Below, one piece after another: positions 12,001-23,302 of a stretch of 64,000 nt of DNA; position 1 is the stretch's first letter; every line of letters starts with the position of its first letter. Source of the DNA: Sparassis latifolia (Eukaryota > Basidiomycota > Agaricomycetes > Polyporales > Sparassidaceae); assembly GCA_018466975.1 (NCBI GenBank), contig CM031562.1:2480001-2544000 (forward strand), in the 5' to 3' direction. The notes under the pieces are model-generated. The model searched no databases. It saw only the letters and a list, made by a program, of their open reading frames with translations, and was not told the origin of the DNA. The translations under genes were made by a program, and so were the position numbers.

Positions 12001-12175
12001 GACGCGTCCGCCATCAAGCGTCATGCCTGGCGAGACGGTGCACCAGGAGACGATGATGGACAGCCTGCGGGGTGCCATCGGCGATGCTTGGGAAAGCGTG
12101 GGTCGGTCCGTGCATCGCAGACGGGAGACGCTTGGGTACAGTCCACTTCCGGTCGAGATGGGCGAGTCTGTATGA
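9066..12175 (+). CDS. CCC2: Copper-transporting P1B-type ATPase (Ccc2/ATP7 type)
   Basis: Exons 9066-9227, 9286-9396, 9447-11609 and 11666-12175 give 981 aa (introns 58, 50 and 56 nt). Two N-terminal heavy-metal domains carry GMTCGSC (about residue 46) and GMTCSSC (about 117). The core has TGE (about 401), the copper-specific CPC in the membrane (about 521), the phosphorylated DKTGT (about 565), SEHP (about 631) and GDGIND (about 814, just after the last intron). Such pumps move Cu(I) into the Golgi lumen to load multicopper oxidases such as Fet3 ferroxidase and, in wood-decay fungi, laccases. Length and order match Ccc2. The second half of the first HMA is in its own 111-nt exon. All catalytic residues are present, so it should be active. 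Confidence 0.95.
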
Positions 12176-12867
12176 TACGTTCAAGTTCTGGTGCGAGATT
12201 ATGGTCCGGTCTTGGTTCGGTCAGTGTATTTCTGGACGTACTTAACCTTCTGTGCGCTCCTTTGCACCCGTTGCTCTGCACATTGCTAAAGCCATTGTAT
12301 CATTGCTAATACAGTAACATTAATTACATATTTCTCCAGCCTTGCGTTACCTTGTAAAATCAAGTCCGAATTCTTGCTCGGAGAGCAAGCTCTCCAGCTC
12401 TCCCGACCCCAAAGTGAAAGCGTCCTTTTTACGCTTAGTTTGTGGTGCGCTATTTGTTTTTTTATTTTAATTAATTTTGTTCGCTCTAAGTCATGCCGAG
12501 TAAGCTGGCTGATTACGTCATCGTTCCAAGTATCAGCGGTGGCGCCCAAGTGGCGCCCTAGGCTCATAGATACTGTTCCTCTAGCTACCTGCAGGAAAAC
12601 AGTCGTTCTTTTTGGAATAGAAGTGGCGCCCAATATTACAGCGTTCGCGTGTTCGTTCGGAAAGTAAGTACTCAATTCTCCATCAGATCCACACTGGCAC
12701 GGTACTTCTGCTGCTAGTAAGTATGACATATCTTCCATACTATGGAAGCAACATATGAACTACGGATTGTAGTCAGACGTGCTTAGGTTCCCCGAGGATC
12801 TTGAACTTGAAACATCTGACCACTCATCGACTCCTCGCCCCTCTGCCTGCAGTTAACGACCCAGAAG
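12176..12867. other. Intergenic between copper ATPase and Rmt2-like gene
   Basis: Holds the ATPase 3' region and the upstream region of the methyltransferase. GTGGCGCCC occurs three times in about 95 bp (near 12539, 12549 and 12621). No gene is seen. An extra 5' exon of the methyltransferase could lie here. Confidence 0.4.
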
Positions 12868-14466
12868 ATGTTAATTCTCGAAGAAGGACCGTATGTGTCT
12901 GTCTTTGATTCTTTCTGAACAGGTCCTGCATAGCTCACCTGTTTCCTCCGCGCGCAGTGAAGACGAGACTGGGATGCCCACGATACATATGCGTCCGGGG
13001 AGTAACTTGTTCTGGGCCGCAACTGGCCCTATAGAGCTCATCGAGCATCTCGTGTTGGAGCTGGGCGTTCCTGTCACAGTGACCGATCCCATGATGGGAT
13101 ACTCTCCTCTGCACTTTGCCGCCGAAATGGGAAAAGAGGAGAACGTACGATGGTTCCTTGACCATGGAGCGCCGTGGAACATGGCAAATCATTATTCAGT
13201 CACTCCTGGTGAGCTGGCTCTCGAGGACGGATTTCCTCGATGCTATGAAATCATTTTCGAAGGTGGCGTTCGCTCGGGTGAGTTCCCGTCCAAACGAAAA
13301 TGGTTATCCCGTGTTTTCATGACCAACCGGCAGAGTACGAGTTTTGGAGGCTGAGAGACAAGTCGTCGGCAAGAGGGGAATTTGGGCAACATCTCAAGGG
13401 AAATATGAGAGGACAAGCCTACTACGTCAACAACTACGAATACCTGAGCACCCCAGTAAGCTTCCTCAATCCGCGTCCTGAGATTCCAGATGATTTTGCC
13501 ATGGTCGTGGACGGTATGACGGGTGTAATGATGGAATGGGAGCGCCCGCTGAGTGAATGCCTTCCTCTGGTGGCGAAGCAGGTCTATTGAGCCTGCCCTT
13601 TCAGTGAAAGAAACGGCCCGTCTTCTCTGTGAAGATATGGGGAAGGGAAAGAATATCTTGAACGTGGGATTCGGACTCGGGATTGTAAGCTCTTTATATC
13701 CAGTCGGTCTCTGCATGGTCTGAATTTTATGTGCGTTCAGATAGACTCCTACTTCCAATCTTATGAGCCGGGAAACCACACCATCATTGAGGCTCATCCT
13801 CGATGTCTCAAGTACATGCGCGAGAATGGCTGGTACGACAAGCCGAACGTCCGCATCCTCGCCGGGTCCTGGGATAAGTTCATCGGCCCCGACGCCTCGT
13901 TCGAAGGCTTGGGTACCTTCGATGTCATCTACTTCGACACCTTCCAGGAAGGCTACCCAGGACATCTCAGATTTTTGCGATGCGTGCCAGAGCTACTGTC
14001 GGGTCCTTCCGCTCTCTTCTCGTTCTTTCACGGTCACTGTCGCAGGTGGAAGATGGGGTACGAGGTCGGTGTCTTCCCTTTTTCGTACCGTGCAAATACT
14101 GATCCCTTTCCAGGTGTATGCAGAAGTCGCTCGATGGCATGCGAATGATTACGGGATCAGTACAACATGGACAGGTATGGTGCACCTAATTAATGTCCGA
14201 GAATTAGGCCTGAGGCTTCAATGCACTATGCTGTAGACTTTCAGATCGACCCTGCAACTATCTGGGAATCTTTCTCGAAGAAACCGCGGGGTGTGAACAT
14301 CGTCTATTGCCATATTCTCCTGCACAGGCTTGATTCTTCCTTATAGGATATTTCCCATCCGTTCAAGATCCCGATATGCAGGCTGGCTCCAACGACACCG
14401 AGACACACCGCTAACGCATGGTTTGGCAAGAACTTGGAAAATGAAGAGAGCACTACTGAAAAATGA
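12868..14466 (+). CDS. RMT2: Protein arginine N5-methyltransferase, Rmt2 type
   Basis: Exons 12868-12890, 12958-13277, 13334-13552, 13605-13684, 13741-14064, 14114-14174, 14237-14292 and 14347-14466 close in frame to 400 aa (introns 49-67 nt). The N-terminus has ankyrin-like repeats (GYSPLHFAAEMGKEENVRWF; LDHGAPWNMANHYSVTPGEL). The methyltransferase part has motif I NVGFGLGIID, IIEAHP, GTFDVIYFDTFQEGY and the C-terminal FKIPICR. This matches Rmt2, which methylates the internal delta nitrogen of arginine, in yeast on ribosomal protein Rpl12. The family's usual first ankyrin segment is short here, so one more 5' exon upstream of 12868 is possible. The last two junctions were chosen because they restore the conserved end. 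Confidence 0.88.
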
Positions 14467-15189
14467 TTGCGAAAACCAGAATGCAGACACTTTGTTTTCT
14501 GTTCCTCTATCGAGCGAGACTCGCGATTTTCTTTGTGTTCCAGTCGAAATACGGTGTATCTGAGTAGACATGAATATGACAAGCGCGTGTGTTACAATCC
14601 AACCTTTAGAACGTCCTGGGACACGGGGACCTAAACGGTGACCCAAACGATCGGACATGGCTACAAAGCGCGTATTACGTCATGGCGCGGCACCGTCACG
14701 GTGTCTGTCACGGTGATGCCGTGCTACGCGTCTGTCACCGGCAGCAAGAGTTTGACTCTCATGCATAGCATGCCAGTGTGCTTATACTGCGCTGATTCGA
14801 TTCAGATCACGGTGCCTTTGCTATTTCGTATGATGCGTGCTTATCCTGGCAGTCGGAAGTTGATACATGTCCTGGCCTGGGGTGTCGTCGACTACTCACT
14901 GAGGCTCAATCTCAACGAGGCCTCACTGCCTCGTCGATTCACGATGTAGTTGAATCATCGCGTTTGTATTGCGGCCCTGTGAAGAATTAGCGGTCCATCG
15001 ATACCTTGATCGGGAACGGCTCCGATATCTGTCAATGAATGTAGCAGGAACTTCGAGAAGCCGACCGCAGCCTCTTAATGCACGCGTCAGTTCCGGCCAA
15101 CGCGTACGAGTCCCAGCGGCATTGTGTAGGATAAGGGCTATATAGCCGATTAATGCTTACTCCTGGGGCTGTAGTCCCTCTATTCTACT
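14467..15189. other. Intergenic, no gene seen
   Basis: Contains short near-repeats of CGTCACGGTG around 14690-14720 and the upstream region of the monooxygenase. No coding region could be supported. Confidence 0.4.
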
Positions 15190-17436
15190 ATGCCCCCTCC
15201 TTCAGAAATACCCACCCTCATAGTACGTTAGGCTGCATGTTTAACATAACATCGGCTAACAATAGGTTTTTTAAGGTCGGTGCAGGACCTGCGGGTCTTG
15301 CACTTGCGCTCACTCTCATCAAGAATGGAGTTAAGGTGCGGATCATCGACAAGGCCTTGGACTATCACATCGGAACCCGTGGTTCTGGCCTCCAGGTAAT
15401 CCCCAGTTTCCAATATTACTATATGTGTACCTACGACCTAAACCGATAGGCTCGCACCCTTGAGGTCCTCCACTTCCTAGGAGTCCTTCCGGATATTCAG
15501 GCCAAAGCCATCCCCATGAAGCCCCGCCGGCTCTACAAGCTTCCGCGCGGTGTGGAACCAATAGACACAAGATATATGCTCCCTCCGATGGACCCTACAC
15601 CATCTGTGCCATTTGTGTGTGAATCGGTTCCTTAGTGAACTGTACCGATAACTAATCTGACACTTCCTAGGTGAACGCGTTGATGCTCGGTCAAGAAAGC
15701 TCCGAATCGATCTTGCGCACTCACATAGAGAAGCTTGGGAGTCATATAGAGCTGAGCACTGAGCTACGCAGCTTGGAGCAAACTGCCGATCATGTCGTAG
15801 CCCATCTCGTGAAGATATGCGGAGACGAAGAAATTTCAGAGACCGTCACTTGTCTCTGGCTTGTTGGCGTTGATGGGGCAAAAGGTTATCTTATTCAATA
15901 CTTTCAGATGTTACTGAGCGCTGAGTGTATGTGTTATCCTGTAGGAGTCGTGCGGAAGCAGCTCGGCCTGAGTTTCCTTGGTGAAACTCGAGTGGAAGAA
16001 AGTATCATCGTGGGGGACATAGAACTCCGGGGTTTGGATACTGATGTACGTCTTTTATATCCTCTCATGTCACGCTTCTGACCCGACTTGTTGTGCAGTA
16101 TTGGCATACCTGGGGAGATCGTTTTACGACATTGTAAGCCAGTCATCGTCGTCAAAGTTGTCCTTGTGTTGTTTGCTGACCCTACTCTAGCGTGATGTTG
16201 CGTCCCACAGAAACCGATGGGTTGTTCAACTTCGTCCTTTCGGGCCAAATGGATTATTCGCTGGTCATATCTGACCATGCTGAGCTGATCCGAGCCCTCC
16301 GTGCCGGTACGGACAGAAATGATCTGGTCTTCGGTAGAGTCAGATGGATCTCCAATTACACGTTCGCCCCTCCGGCTTTCGATTCATATGCTTATATTGA
16401 CCGTTCATGTAGGCCGAACATTCGTATGGTCGAGAAGTTTGCAGACGGTCGCGTCTTCTTGGCTGGCGGTGAGTTGACATTATCACTTGGTAATCAACGA
16501 AACCTCATGGACTAATTTAACAGACGCCGCGCATGTACATAGCCCTAGCGGCGGACAAGTAAGTTTCGCAAATTATTCAGATCGGTCTCATGCTGATAGT
16601 CGCCTGTAGGGATTAAACTCCAGCGTGCAAGATGTTGTAAGTATGCCCTGCGAAGTTCACTGTAATTACCTCTTTTAACGTGCGTTCCACAGTTCAATCT
16701 CGGCTGGAAACTTGCGCTCGCAATTAAAGGCGTTGCAGCGCCTTCTCTGATGTCCACGTACAGCGAAGAGCGCGTACCCGTCATCCGCGAGATGCTCACG
16801 CAGACGACCAAGATCCTCGACAAAGTGAATGCTGCACGAGCGGACGACCGCAGCAGCCAGCAGGTGGCATGGACGCGCGGGAGGCAGATCATGATGCTTG
16901 GCGTGAACTACCGCTGGAGCTCCGTCGTCGTCGACGAGCGTGTGCAAGATACCCCCGAGGAGCAGGCGCTCAGTGCGTATGGCGGAGAAGGTGGCAAGGA
17001 GGTGCGCGCTGGAGATAGAGCACCGGATGCCCCGGAATTAGTTGTACTGGGCGGCAGCGAGGCTGCAGCAAAGTCCACTCCGACTTCGCTCTTCGAGATC
17101 TTCAGCCCGGCCTACCACACGGTGCTGTTGTTCTCCGACGACGCCAGTTCCGAACAGCTGTGTTTTGTGACGCAGGAACTTGCGCTACTCCCCAAGGATC
17201 TCGTGCGCCTGGTCACCGTGTACCCCCAGGGCGCGCGCCGTCCAGAGGATGTTGGCGCTGCAAGCGCCCACTTCAACTTAGTGGATGGAAGTGGACATGC
17301 TTATGGAAGCTATTCCATCCCTGAGAAGGGCCTATTTGTTGTGATCGTGCGGCCTGACGGTGTTGTCGGCGCGATGGTTTCCAATGCCGAGGGCGTCAGG
17401 CAGTATTTGCAGGGCGTGTTCTCTCTGAGCGCGTAA
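15190..17436 (+). CDS. FAD-dependent aromatic monooxygenase (phenol hydroxylase-like)
   Basis: Ten exons (15190-15222, 15276-15395, 15450-15614, 15671-15884, 15945-16045, 16099-16133, 16191-16468, 16524-16558, 16610-16636 and 16693-17436) close in frame to 583 aa; introns are 51-60 nt. Class A flavoprotein monooxygenase marks are present: GAGPAG near the N-terminus (FAD ADP part), the DG motif region WLVGVDGAKG, and FLAGDAAHVHSPSGGQG for FAD ribityl binding, spliced from three exons. The last about 150 residues (RAPDAPELV to the end) look like the thioredoxin-like C-terminal domain of phenol hydroxylase-type enzymes. Likely role: NAD(P)H-dependent ring hydroxylation in aromatic catabolism or secondary metabolism; the substrate cannot be told. 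The DG motif has Gly where Ser is usual (DGxxSxVR). Confidence 0.9.
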
Positions 17437-19144
17437 TGGGGCTCGAAGAATTGCACGGGAGAGAAAATTGTGATTGTAAATAGGTAAGTAGATGCTAGAT
17501 GGAATAATCGCATACTAGGTAAGTAGATACGCGAAGTTATCGAATATAGTGGTTTAAGTGACATCGTGAGTTTAGCGACGCGTCGCGTCAGGTCACATCA
17601 CGTGCTTCGTAACGTCTTTGAAATTTCAGAATACATGTCTTTCACTATTTCGTTCATGTTTCCCGTCGAAGCACGACGTTGAAACAAGCTTTCCCTCAAG
17701 TAGAGTATGTTACTCTCTGGCGAATATTTACAGGCATTCGGTCTGCATGCATTAAATAATTACACTGGTGTGTCCTATACGTGAAGCTTTGTCCGGATTC
17801 CGAAACCTAATTATGAAGCTCAGCGATCACAGATTTCGTCGTGATTGTGATAGTCGTTGAGATTACCGTAGCCTCGGACAATCTCATCTCCATGAAGGTG
17901 GCTCACGACTTCCCGGTAGAAGAACAACTATGCAATCTGCAAGCTCAACCGTCCAGGGGCAACGACCTGGAATAAACCAGGCGCGCTGTGCCACACATAG
18001 AACTAGAGGTATACAAGGCAATTCGCCGCATCTGGCTCGTCATGGCATTCCAGATGGACTGACGTTATGCCGCCCAGATTTACATGTCTCGGCTTCTTGA
18101 CCAAAGTCTATCTGCTGAAATGCCGATCCGCATGCAATCGGAGAGATCCTTAAGTTGAGAGCAACGTAGCAAGTTCATAATGGTCTCAGAGTGTTCCCGT
18201 TCTTGCCAACACCTCTGACCTTTCATCCTGCTAGTAGAGAGCATCGACGTCTCATGGATCGAGCGTGTCAAACATCTGGGATCCTTCCGATACGGAGGTT
18301 GAATTTCGTCCCATCTCAGGAGGACAACCATTACCGATAGCCTCACGTAGTGTCCGGTTCCACCTGGATTCACTAAATACCATTGAATCGCGGTCGATTC
18401 TGGAATTCGAGATCTGAATCTGCCATCTACCATCTAATCTGTATACCCGCACTGGACCTAGCGCTCTCGTCCGGCCGTTCTGGACTCACACCTGTGAAGG
18501 CCTCCACCCGCAACGATGCGATGAGGTCGATGAAAGGCCTCGACAACCGAGATGTGAGTGTGCGGGCTATCTATGACCAATCTCTGCATGAGATACGGGC
18601 TGGTTCATCGCAGGATGGAGTCGGCAGAGATACACGTTATTCTGCTGCGCTACTTTTGCCAACACGTCCGCACAGCTGGCAACGCGTTAGTCTTCCAGCT
18701 CCACATGCTACTGTAATGACGATATCAGCCGAACGTGCATGCATGGCCATACAGACCCCGAACGGTGAAACACATAGCTATACGGATACATATTTGCACG
18801 TACGGTATGTGAAAGACGACTCTTCTGGCGTTGCGGGCCAGTGAGCGCTCTCGCTCTTAGGTGACATGTGACAAGTCAGACTTACGCGATGACGATTGCG
18901 CCGATTGGCTGTGGCACAATTGGCACGAACGGTCTCGGCGGCTGTGGCCCTGGGCCCAAGTACTCTCGACCACTCCGCTTTACCACTGGTGCGGCGATTC
19001 CAGAGCTGTTCCATTATCGTCACCTCCGCTCGAGCGCGTTGGCCATGGACGGTTTAAAATGTCATCACTACTCCTCCTACTCCTCCAGTTCACCCCTCAT
19101 CCGACCTTGGCATCCACAACTCTCCAACATCCACATCATTCACC
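17437..19144. other. Intergenic, 1.7 kb, no gene seen
   Basis: Short frames on both strands (the longest, 18383-18844 plus, has no recognisable domain or splice pattern). It contains ACGCGTCGCGTCA at 17578-17590 with CACGTG about 10 bp away. The right end, pyrimidine-rich from about 19067, is probably the cyclin promoter and leader. Confidence 0.4.
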
Positions 19145-20113
19145 ATGGTCGCCTGCTCTACTATCCACCGCGCGAGCCTCATCAACTCATCTATCCACTC
19201 GCCTGCTCTCATGCAGATGCTTGACATCTCCGTCACGCGTGCTCTCATTGGTGAGTTTCCTACTCATCCAGATTCCATCTCGTATCATATCTGACCGACC
19301 TCATCTACAGAGCACGTAGTTGACAACGTCGTTGAGACCGTTGACTTTGCGATGGGACGCGCATCCACATCCACGCGCGGTCGCTCCCTCTCCCGAGACT
19401 CGTACCACGCCGCATTCACCGTCTTTGCGGCAGACGTCATCCAAAAAGCGGAGGTCACGGTCCCCGTACTCCTCACCACCCTCGTCTACATCGCGCGCGC
19501 GAGCCCGCATCTGCAAATCTCGCTCGAGAAGTGGGCATGCGAGCGCGTCTTACTCGGCGCGCTGATCGCCGCGAACAAGTACCTGAATGACCGGGCACTG
19601 AAGAACGTGCACTGGGCGATCTGCTCGGGCGTGTTCGGGAAGCGGGACATCGGTCGGATCGAGCGGGAGTTCCTGGACGTGCTCGACTTCGAGCTCGGTG
19701 TGAGCGAGGCGGACCTCCTCGCACACCACGAGAACATCATGATGTTCTCCCAGCGCACTCGCCCGACGCGCACGCGCACGCGCGCACGCACACCACTTCC
19801 CGTCCGCCGCGCGTGCTCTGCATTCTCTAGCGACTCTAGCGACTCGAGTGACTCGAGCGACCTCGATTCAGATTCGGACGACTCATTCGCGTCTTCTCCT
19901 TCCCCATGCACCCCACCTCATCCACCATATTCGCCCACACCTGCCAAGCCGTCGCTCCCCCACATTGCCGATGCACACGTCGATGCCGTGCAGTCACACC
20001 AGATGTCCGCAGCGCTCGAGCTGCTGATGACATTTCCCATGCCTGTCTCTCACCCACGCAAGTCCACACATCACCACCCCCGCTTCACAGCCGCCACTGC
20101 GGTGCTGGCTTGA
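19145..20113 (+). CDS. Cyclin, PHO80/PCL-like
   Basis: Exons 19145-19250 and 19311-20113 (intron 60 nt) give 302 aa. Residues about 45-190 form a cyclin box of the PHO80/PCL type: FAADVIQKAEVTVPVLLTTL, YIARASPHLQI, a run with GALIAANKYLND, then REFLDVLDFELGVS. These cyclins activate Pho85-like kinases in phosphate sensing, glycogen control, polarity or G1 progression; which one cannot be told here. The tail is low complexity: an Arg-Thr run encoded by alternating CG-rich sequence (19765-19791), a Ser-Asp run (about residues 217-235) and Pro-rich stretches, probably disordered and phosphorylated. ATG 19145 is preceded by ACC and starts an exon whose splice restores the cyclin frame. Confidence 0.85.
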
Positions 20114-21333
20114 TTTATCTATAGGTGGAACGGAGATCTCGGTCAATCAAAAGTTTTCGCACTGCTGCATATCATTATTCGTTTGCTGCATTCTCCGCAC
20201 TGTACTACATGACATATGATACCCACATCTACTTACTATACTAGAATGTACGACCACAATTTACAGTCCCTGAGACAAAGTAATATCGCGTGATTTGAGA
20301 TCTTTCGACAACTAAAACCAAGTGCGAAGTTGGAAGGCGATTATACCAGCTCCACGATATCGTAATTCGTCTCAAATCCGATACCCACAAGTACTTATAC
20401 AATTTTTGGTCGAAGTATGGATAGAAGTCAGACTTCGGTGTTTGGGACGGAAGGATGACACACCACGCGTCGCGACGCGTCAGTCACGTGCCGGTGACGA
20501 GTTGCCACCAAGTTGTCACCAGTTGTCGTTCATCGTGATGAGTCGTCACTCCTTTGTGTCGGATCGGCTATGCCATGTTGTCCGGTGCTCAGGGCAAATT
20601 ATCCGAAACGTTGGACGACTACTACTTGTTGTTGTACCGCCTCTTACTGGTTGCGCCTGTTGGCATGCTGCTTAAGTTGGTGTTGATGTCTCGCGATGCT
20701 GAACCTAATTCTTTTCAGAGCAAGGCATGATGCGGACAACTACTTATTATGCGTTACGTTCTTCGGACAACCAGTCATTCAAAACCTTGGTATTCTTAAC
20801 GACGCTCCCCCAAATTCCGGTAACATAAGAGTGATGTGCGCCCACAGCAGATCACTGGTTACCGAGACTCTCATCTCTGCCAGCAACTTGCTGTTCTGCG
20901 TTCTTGGTTTGGAAAGGTGCTGTTCTGTGATTGTCATATCTACTAGACTGAAGGTCAAGGGCATCGCTTTTGTGGCGGTGCCACTCTCGTATGGACGACC
21001 CCGTATGACGCTCCTCTTGTGGGCTGTTACGGAACCCCCGTACGCATCCTTGGCCTCGAGGCATTCAGCATTACTTCCCTTGGAATGTTCTGACGTCAGC
21101 CGTCACCTCAGTATGTCAATTTACACATGCCGGTATTCGTCACCCTCAGTGCCTCTACGGCACATCGCGAAGCTGCCCTTTTTCGCTCAGCGCCCAGACT
21201 GAAAAGACGGAGGTGAACCGGTACATTTTACTGTGATCCCTATACAACCACATTGTGGCCACGTTCTGTCTTGCACACAACCTTGTTGCGAGCCTGTCCT
21301 ACTCAGACTTCATAATGCCGAAGCAATCCAAGA
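20114..21333. other. Intergenic, 1.2 kb
   Basis: No gene supported. It contains a perfect 16-bp palindrome ACGCGTCGCGACGCGT at 20465-20480 followed closely by TCACGTG, reported as a finding. Confidence 0.4.
20465..20480. promoter_or_regulatory. 16-bp palindrome of two MluI-box-like sites
   Basis: ACGCGTCGCGACGCGT reads the same on both strands and holds two ACGCGT hexamers, the core bound by MBF-type cell-cycle factors in fungi. A CACGTG E-box lies 5 bp to its right. It is 350 bp downstream of a cyclin gene and 850 bp upstream of an uncharacterised gene, so the target, if any, is unclear. Confidence 0.35.
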
Positions 21334-22471
21334 ATGACAACGATACTGCGCTCAGACAGAGTGTCCCCAAGCGAAAGCGCTGCAGGCACAGGGCTCTCAG
21401 AGGGATTCCGAACGCACGTAACCTTTTTTTCCTCTTCGATATGTTGATAAAGTGTCATTCTGCAGGACTGTTTCCCCGGGTGGGGCACCCGTTGGACTAC
21501 GCCCTCCTGCATATCACAGTTGTCTGACAGCCCGACCTCCTTCCTCGACTGGGATCTGCCATCAAGTGACGCAAAATCCTTTCCTACCCCCTCGACGCCT
21601 GGCCAACACGACCAATCGTACAGGAGACGGACCGTCACCAACGACGACCAAGAAACGCCACATCATTATACCCCCTTCAACTCAGACCATTGTATTTCTG
21701 GCATCCGATATTCCGCGTCTCCGGAATACCCTGGGGTTGTTACTGCCCGGAGATCTACTACGGAGATAGACAACCGCATCGTTTCATATGATGGGACTCG
21801 ACCCCAAGGTGACGTCTCGAGCCTTTCCTCTGTCTCTCGAGACACCTGCGCTGGCATGAAAACGTTAAATGCAGTCGGACGTACGCGGAGACGAGCACAG
21901 CATGGTCCGTACTATGTCAGGCTCCGAGCATCGAGTCCTCCCTCAGGGACGCAGGATCATTCCACGTTCTGCATATCCGGTCCCTCGTCTCGTGTGTATG
22001 CTGTGCACAGTCGCAGCACGGAGGCTGCGTCACAAGCGCCTGAAGACTGGACTGGGTCCCAAACGCCTGAAGACTGGTATACATCGATTACGAGAGCGGA
22101 CCATGCTCAACTGACAGCCAGAACAACTGCAGAAGAGCCATCTTCGCTGCACGACTTCCAAGCTGCGTTATCGGACCCCAAAGTCCTGGAGTATTATCCT
22201 TTCAACTCCGATCTAGGTAACGTACGCTATATACCTGTCTCGTTCGACACTGATACAACATTCACCAGTCGAGTGCTCTGAAAATGCTCCGCTAAATACT
22301 CTGCCAAAGGTAATGTCGTCTGCCGAAGAGATCCTACTCCTCACAGAAGTATGGCGGAGCTTCCAGGCTTTGGACGCCACATTCACGGCTGCGCAAGCGG
22401 TGTTTGATTCAGCTTGTGACATTGCGACTACTCCCGAAATTGCATCGAGATCTATTGGTCTCAATGGATGA
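21334..22471 (+). CDS. Uncharacterised protein, 345 aa
   Basis: Exons 21334-21417, 21466-22216 and 22269-22471 (introns 48 and 52 nt, GT-AG) close exactly in frame to 345 aa; that closure, with both introns needed, is the main evidence for a gene. I do not recognise any domain. The first about 240 residues are rich in Ser, Thr, Pro and Arg and probably disordered (for example FLDWDLPSSDAKSF). EDW occurs in two neighbouring repeats (APEDW, TPEDW) from a 14-nt direct repeat near 22042-22076. The last about 60 residues look helical (SSAEEILLLTEVWRSFQALD, then TAAQAVFDSACD) and would be the best search query. A nuclear or regulatory role is only a guess. Confidence 0.55.
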
Positions 22472-23302
22472 AGCTGTCCCGATATCAGTTCTCCTTTCCA
22501 CCTCTCCGCCTGTGTGCCCCTTGTCGAAATCCCCCGTGGGTGTTATTGTCCATGGTTTGTATAGGGTTCATCCGCTTCCGCCTTACCCTATCCAGTCGAA
22601 TTGAAGGAACCACGGACATCGACATCTCGATTGCCATGCAGCATGGCGACGGGGTGTTTTCATTGATCGGTGTTTGATCGACGATCATCGCTTGCTCTCC
22701 TGTACTCCTTGATATTTCGTACCGCATCCCTACGCATTCAAATTCTAGAGTATTTAACGTATGTATTCAGCATCTAGAACCAACGGCAATGTTCTTGCAC
22801 TGTCTTGAATCTAAAGACTATTGATGGACCGTAAAACAACATATTACAGGCTCTATAACTGAGCAATGGAGGCATGATGCTGCCCACATTCAATGTGTAA
22901 CTCCACGCAATGGATTGGTGACAGAACAATACTTCCTGAGTTTAAGAAAGTCCGACAAAAAAGGAACACACGAGCGACCTGGCTGCCTGGACCGGCCAGA
23001 ACCCATGCGTCGTCTTCGCGCGCACCGTCACGACACGCCCACGGAGGGCGACGAGCAACAGATATTGAGATGCGGGTGTGAGAGATACTACGGAATCTGT
23101 GTCAGAGACCTGCCCTACCACATTACGACTTCTCACATGCAGAGTCAACGTACATCACAGGCCTCCCAGTGGCAGGAAATCTGACCGCACTTGAACTCGG
23201 GACCTGCAAGGACCCACAGGAGGGCGTGGCGCCGACATACTCCGAGATTCTGTAAAGCTTTCCCACGTTCAACTTTAGGCTAAGTTGTTTCTTTCTCCAC
23301 GA
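22472..23302. other. Intergenic, no gene seen
   Basis: Short unsupported frames. The right end contains the upstream region of the PRO2-like gene. Confidence 0.4.

Noticed and set aside
12538..12632. Primer-binding-site-like TGGCGCCCAA repeats
   Set aside because: No LTR or polyprotein nearby; three short matches in 95 bp are not enough.
14690..14720. CGTCACGGTG repeats as a regulatory array
   Set aside because: Only three imperfect copies with irregular spacing; could be chance.
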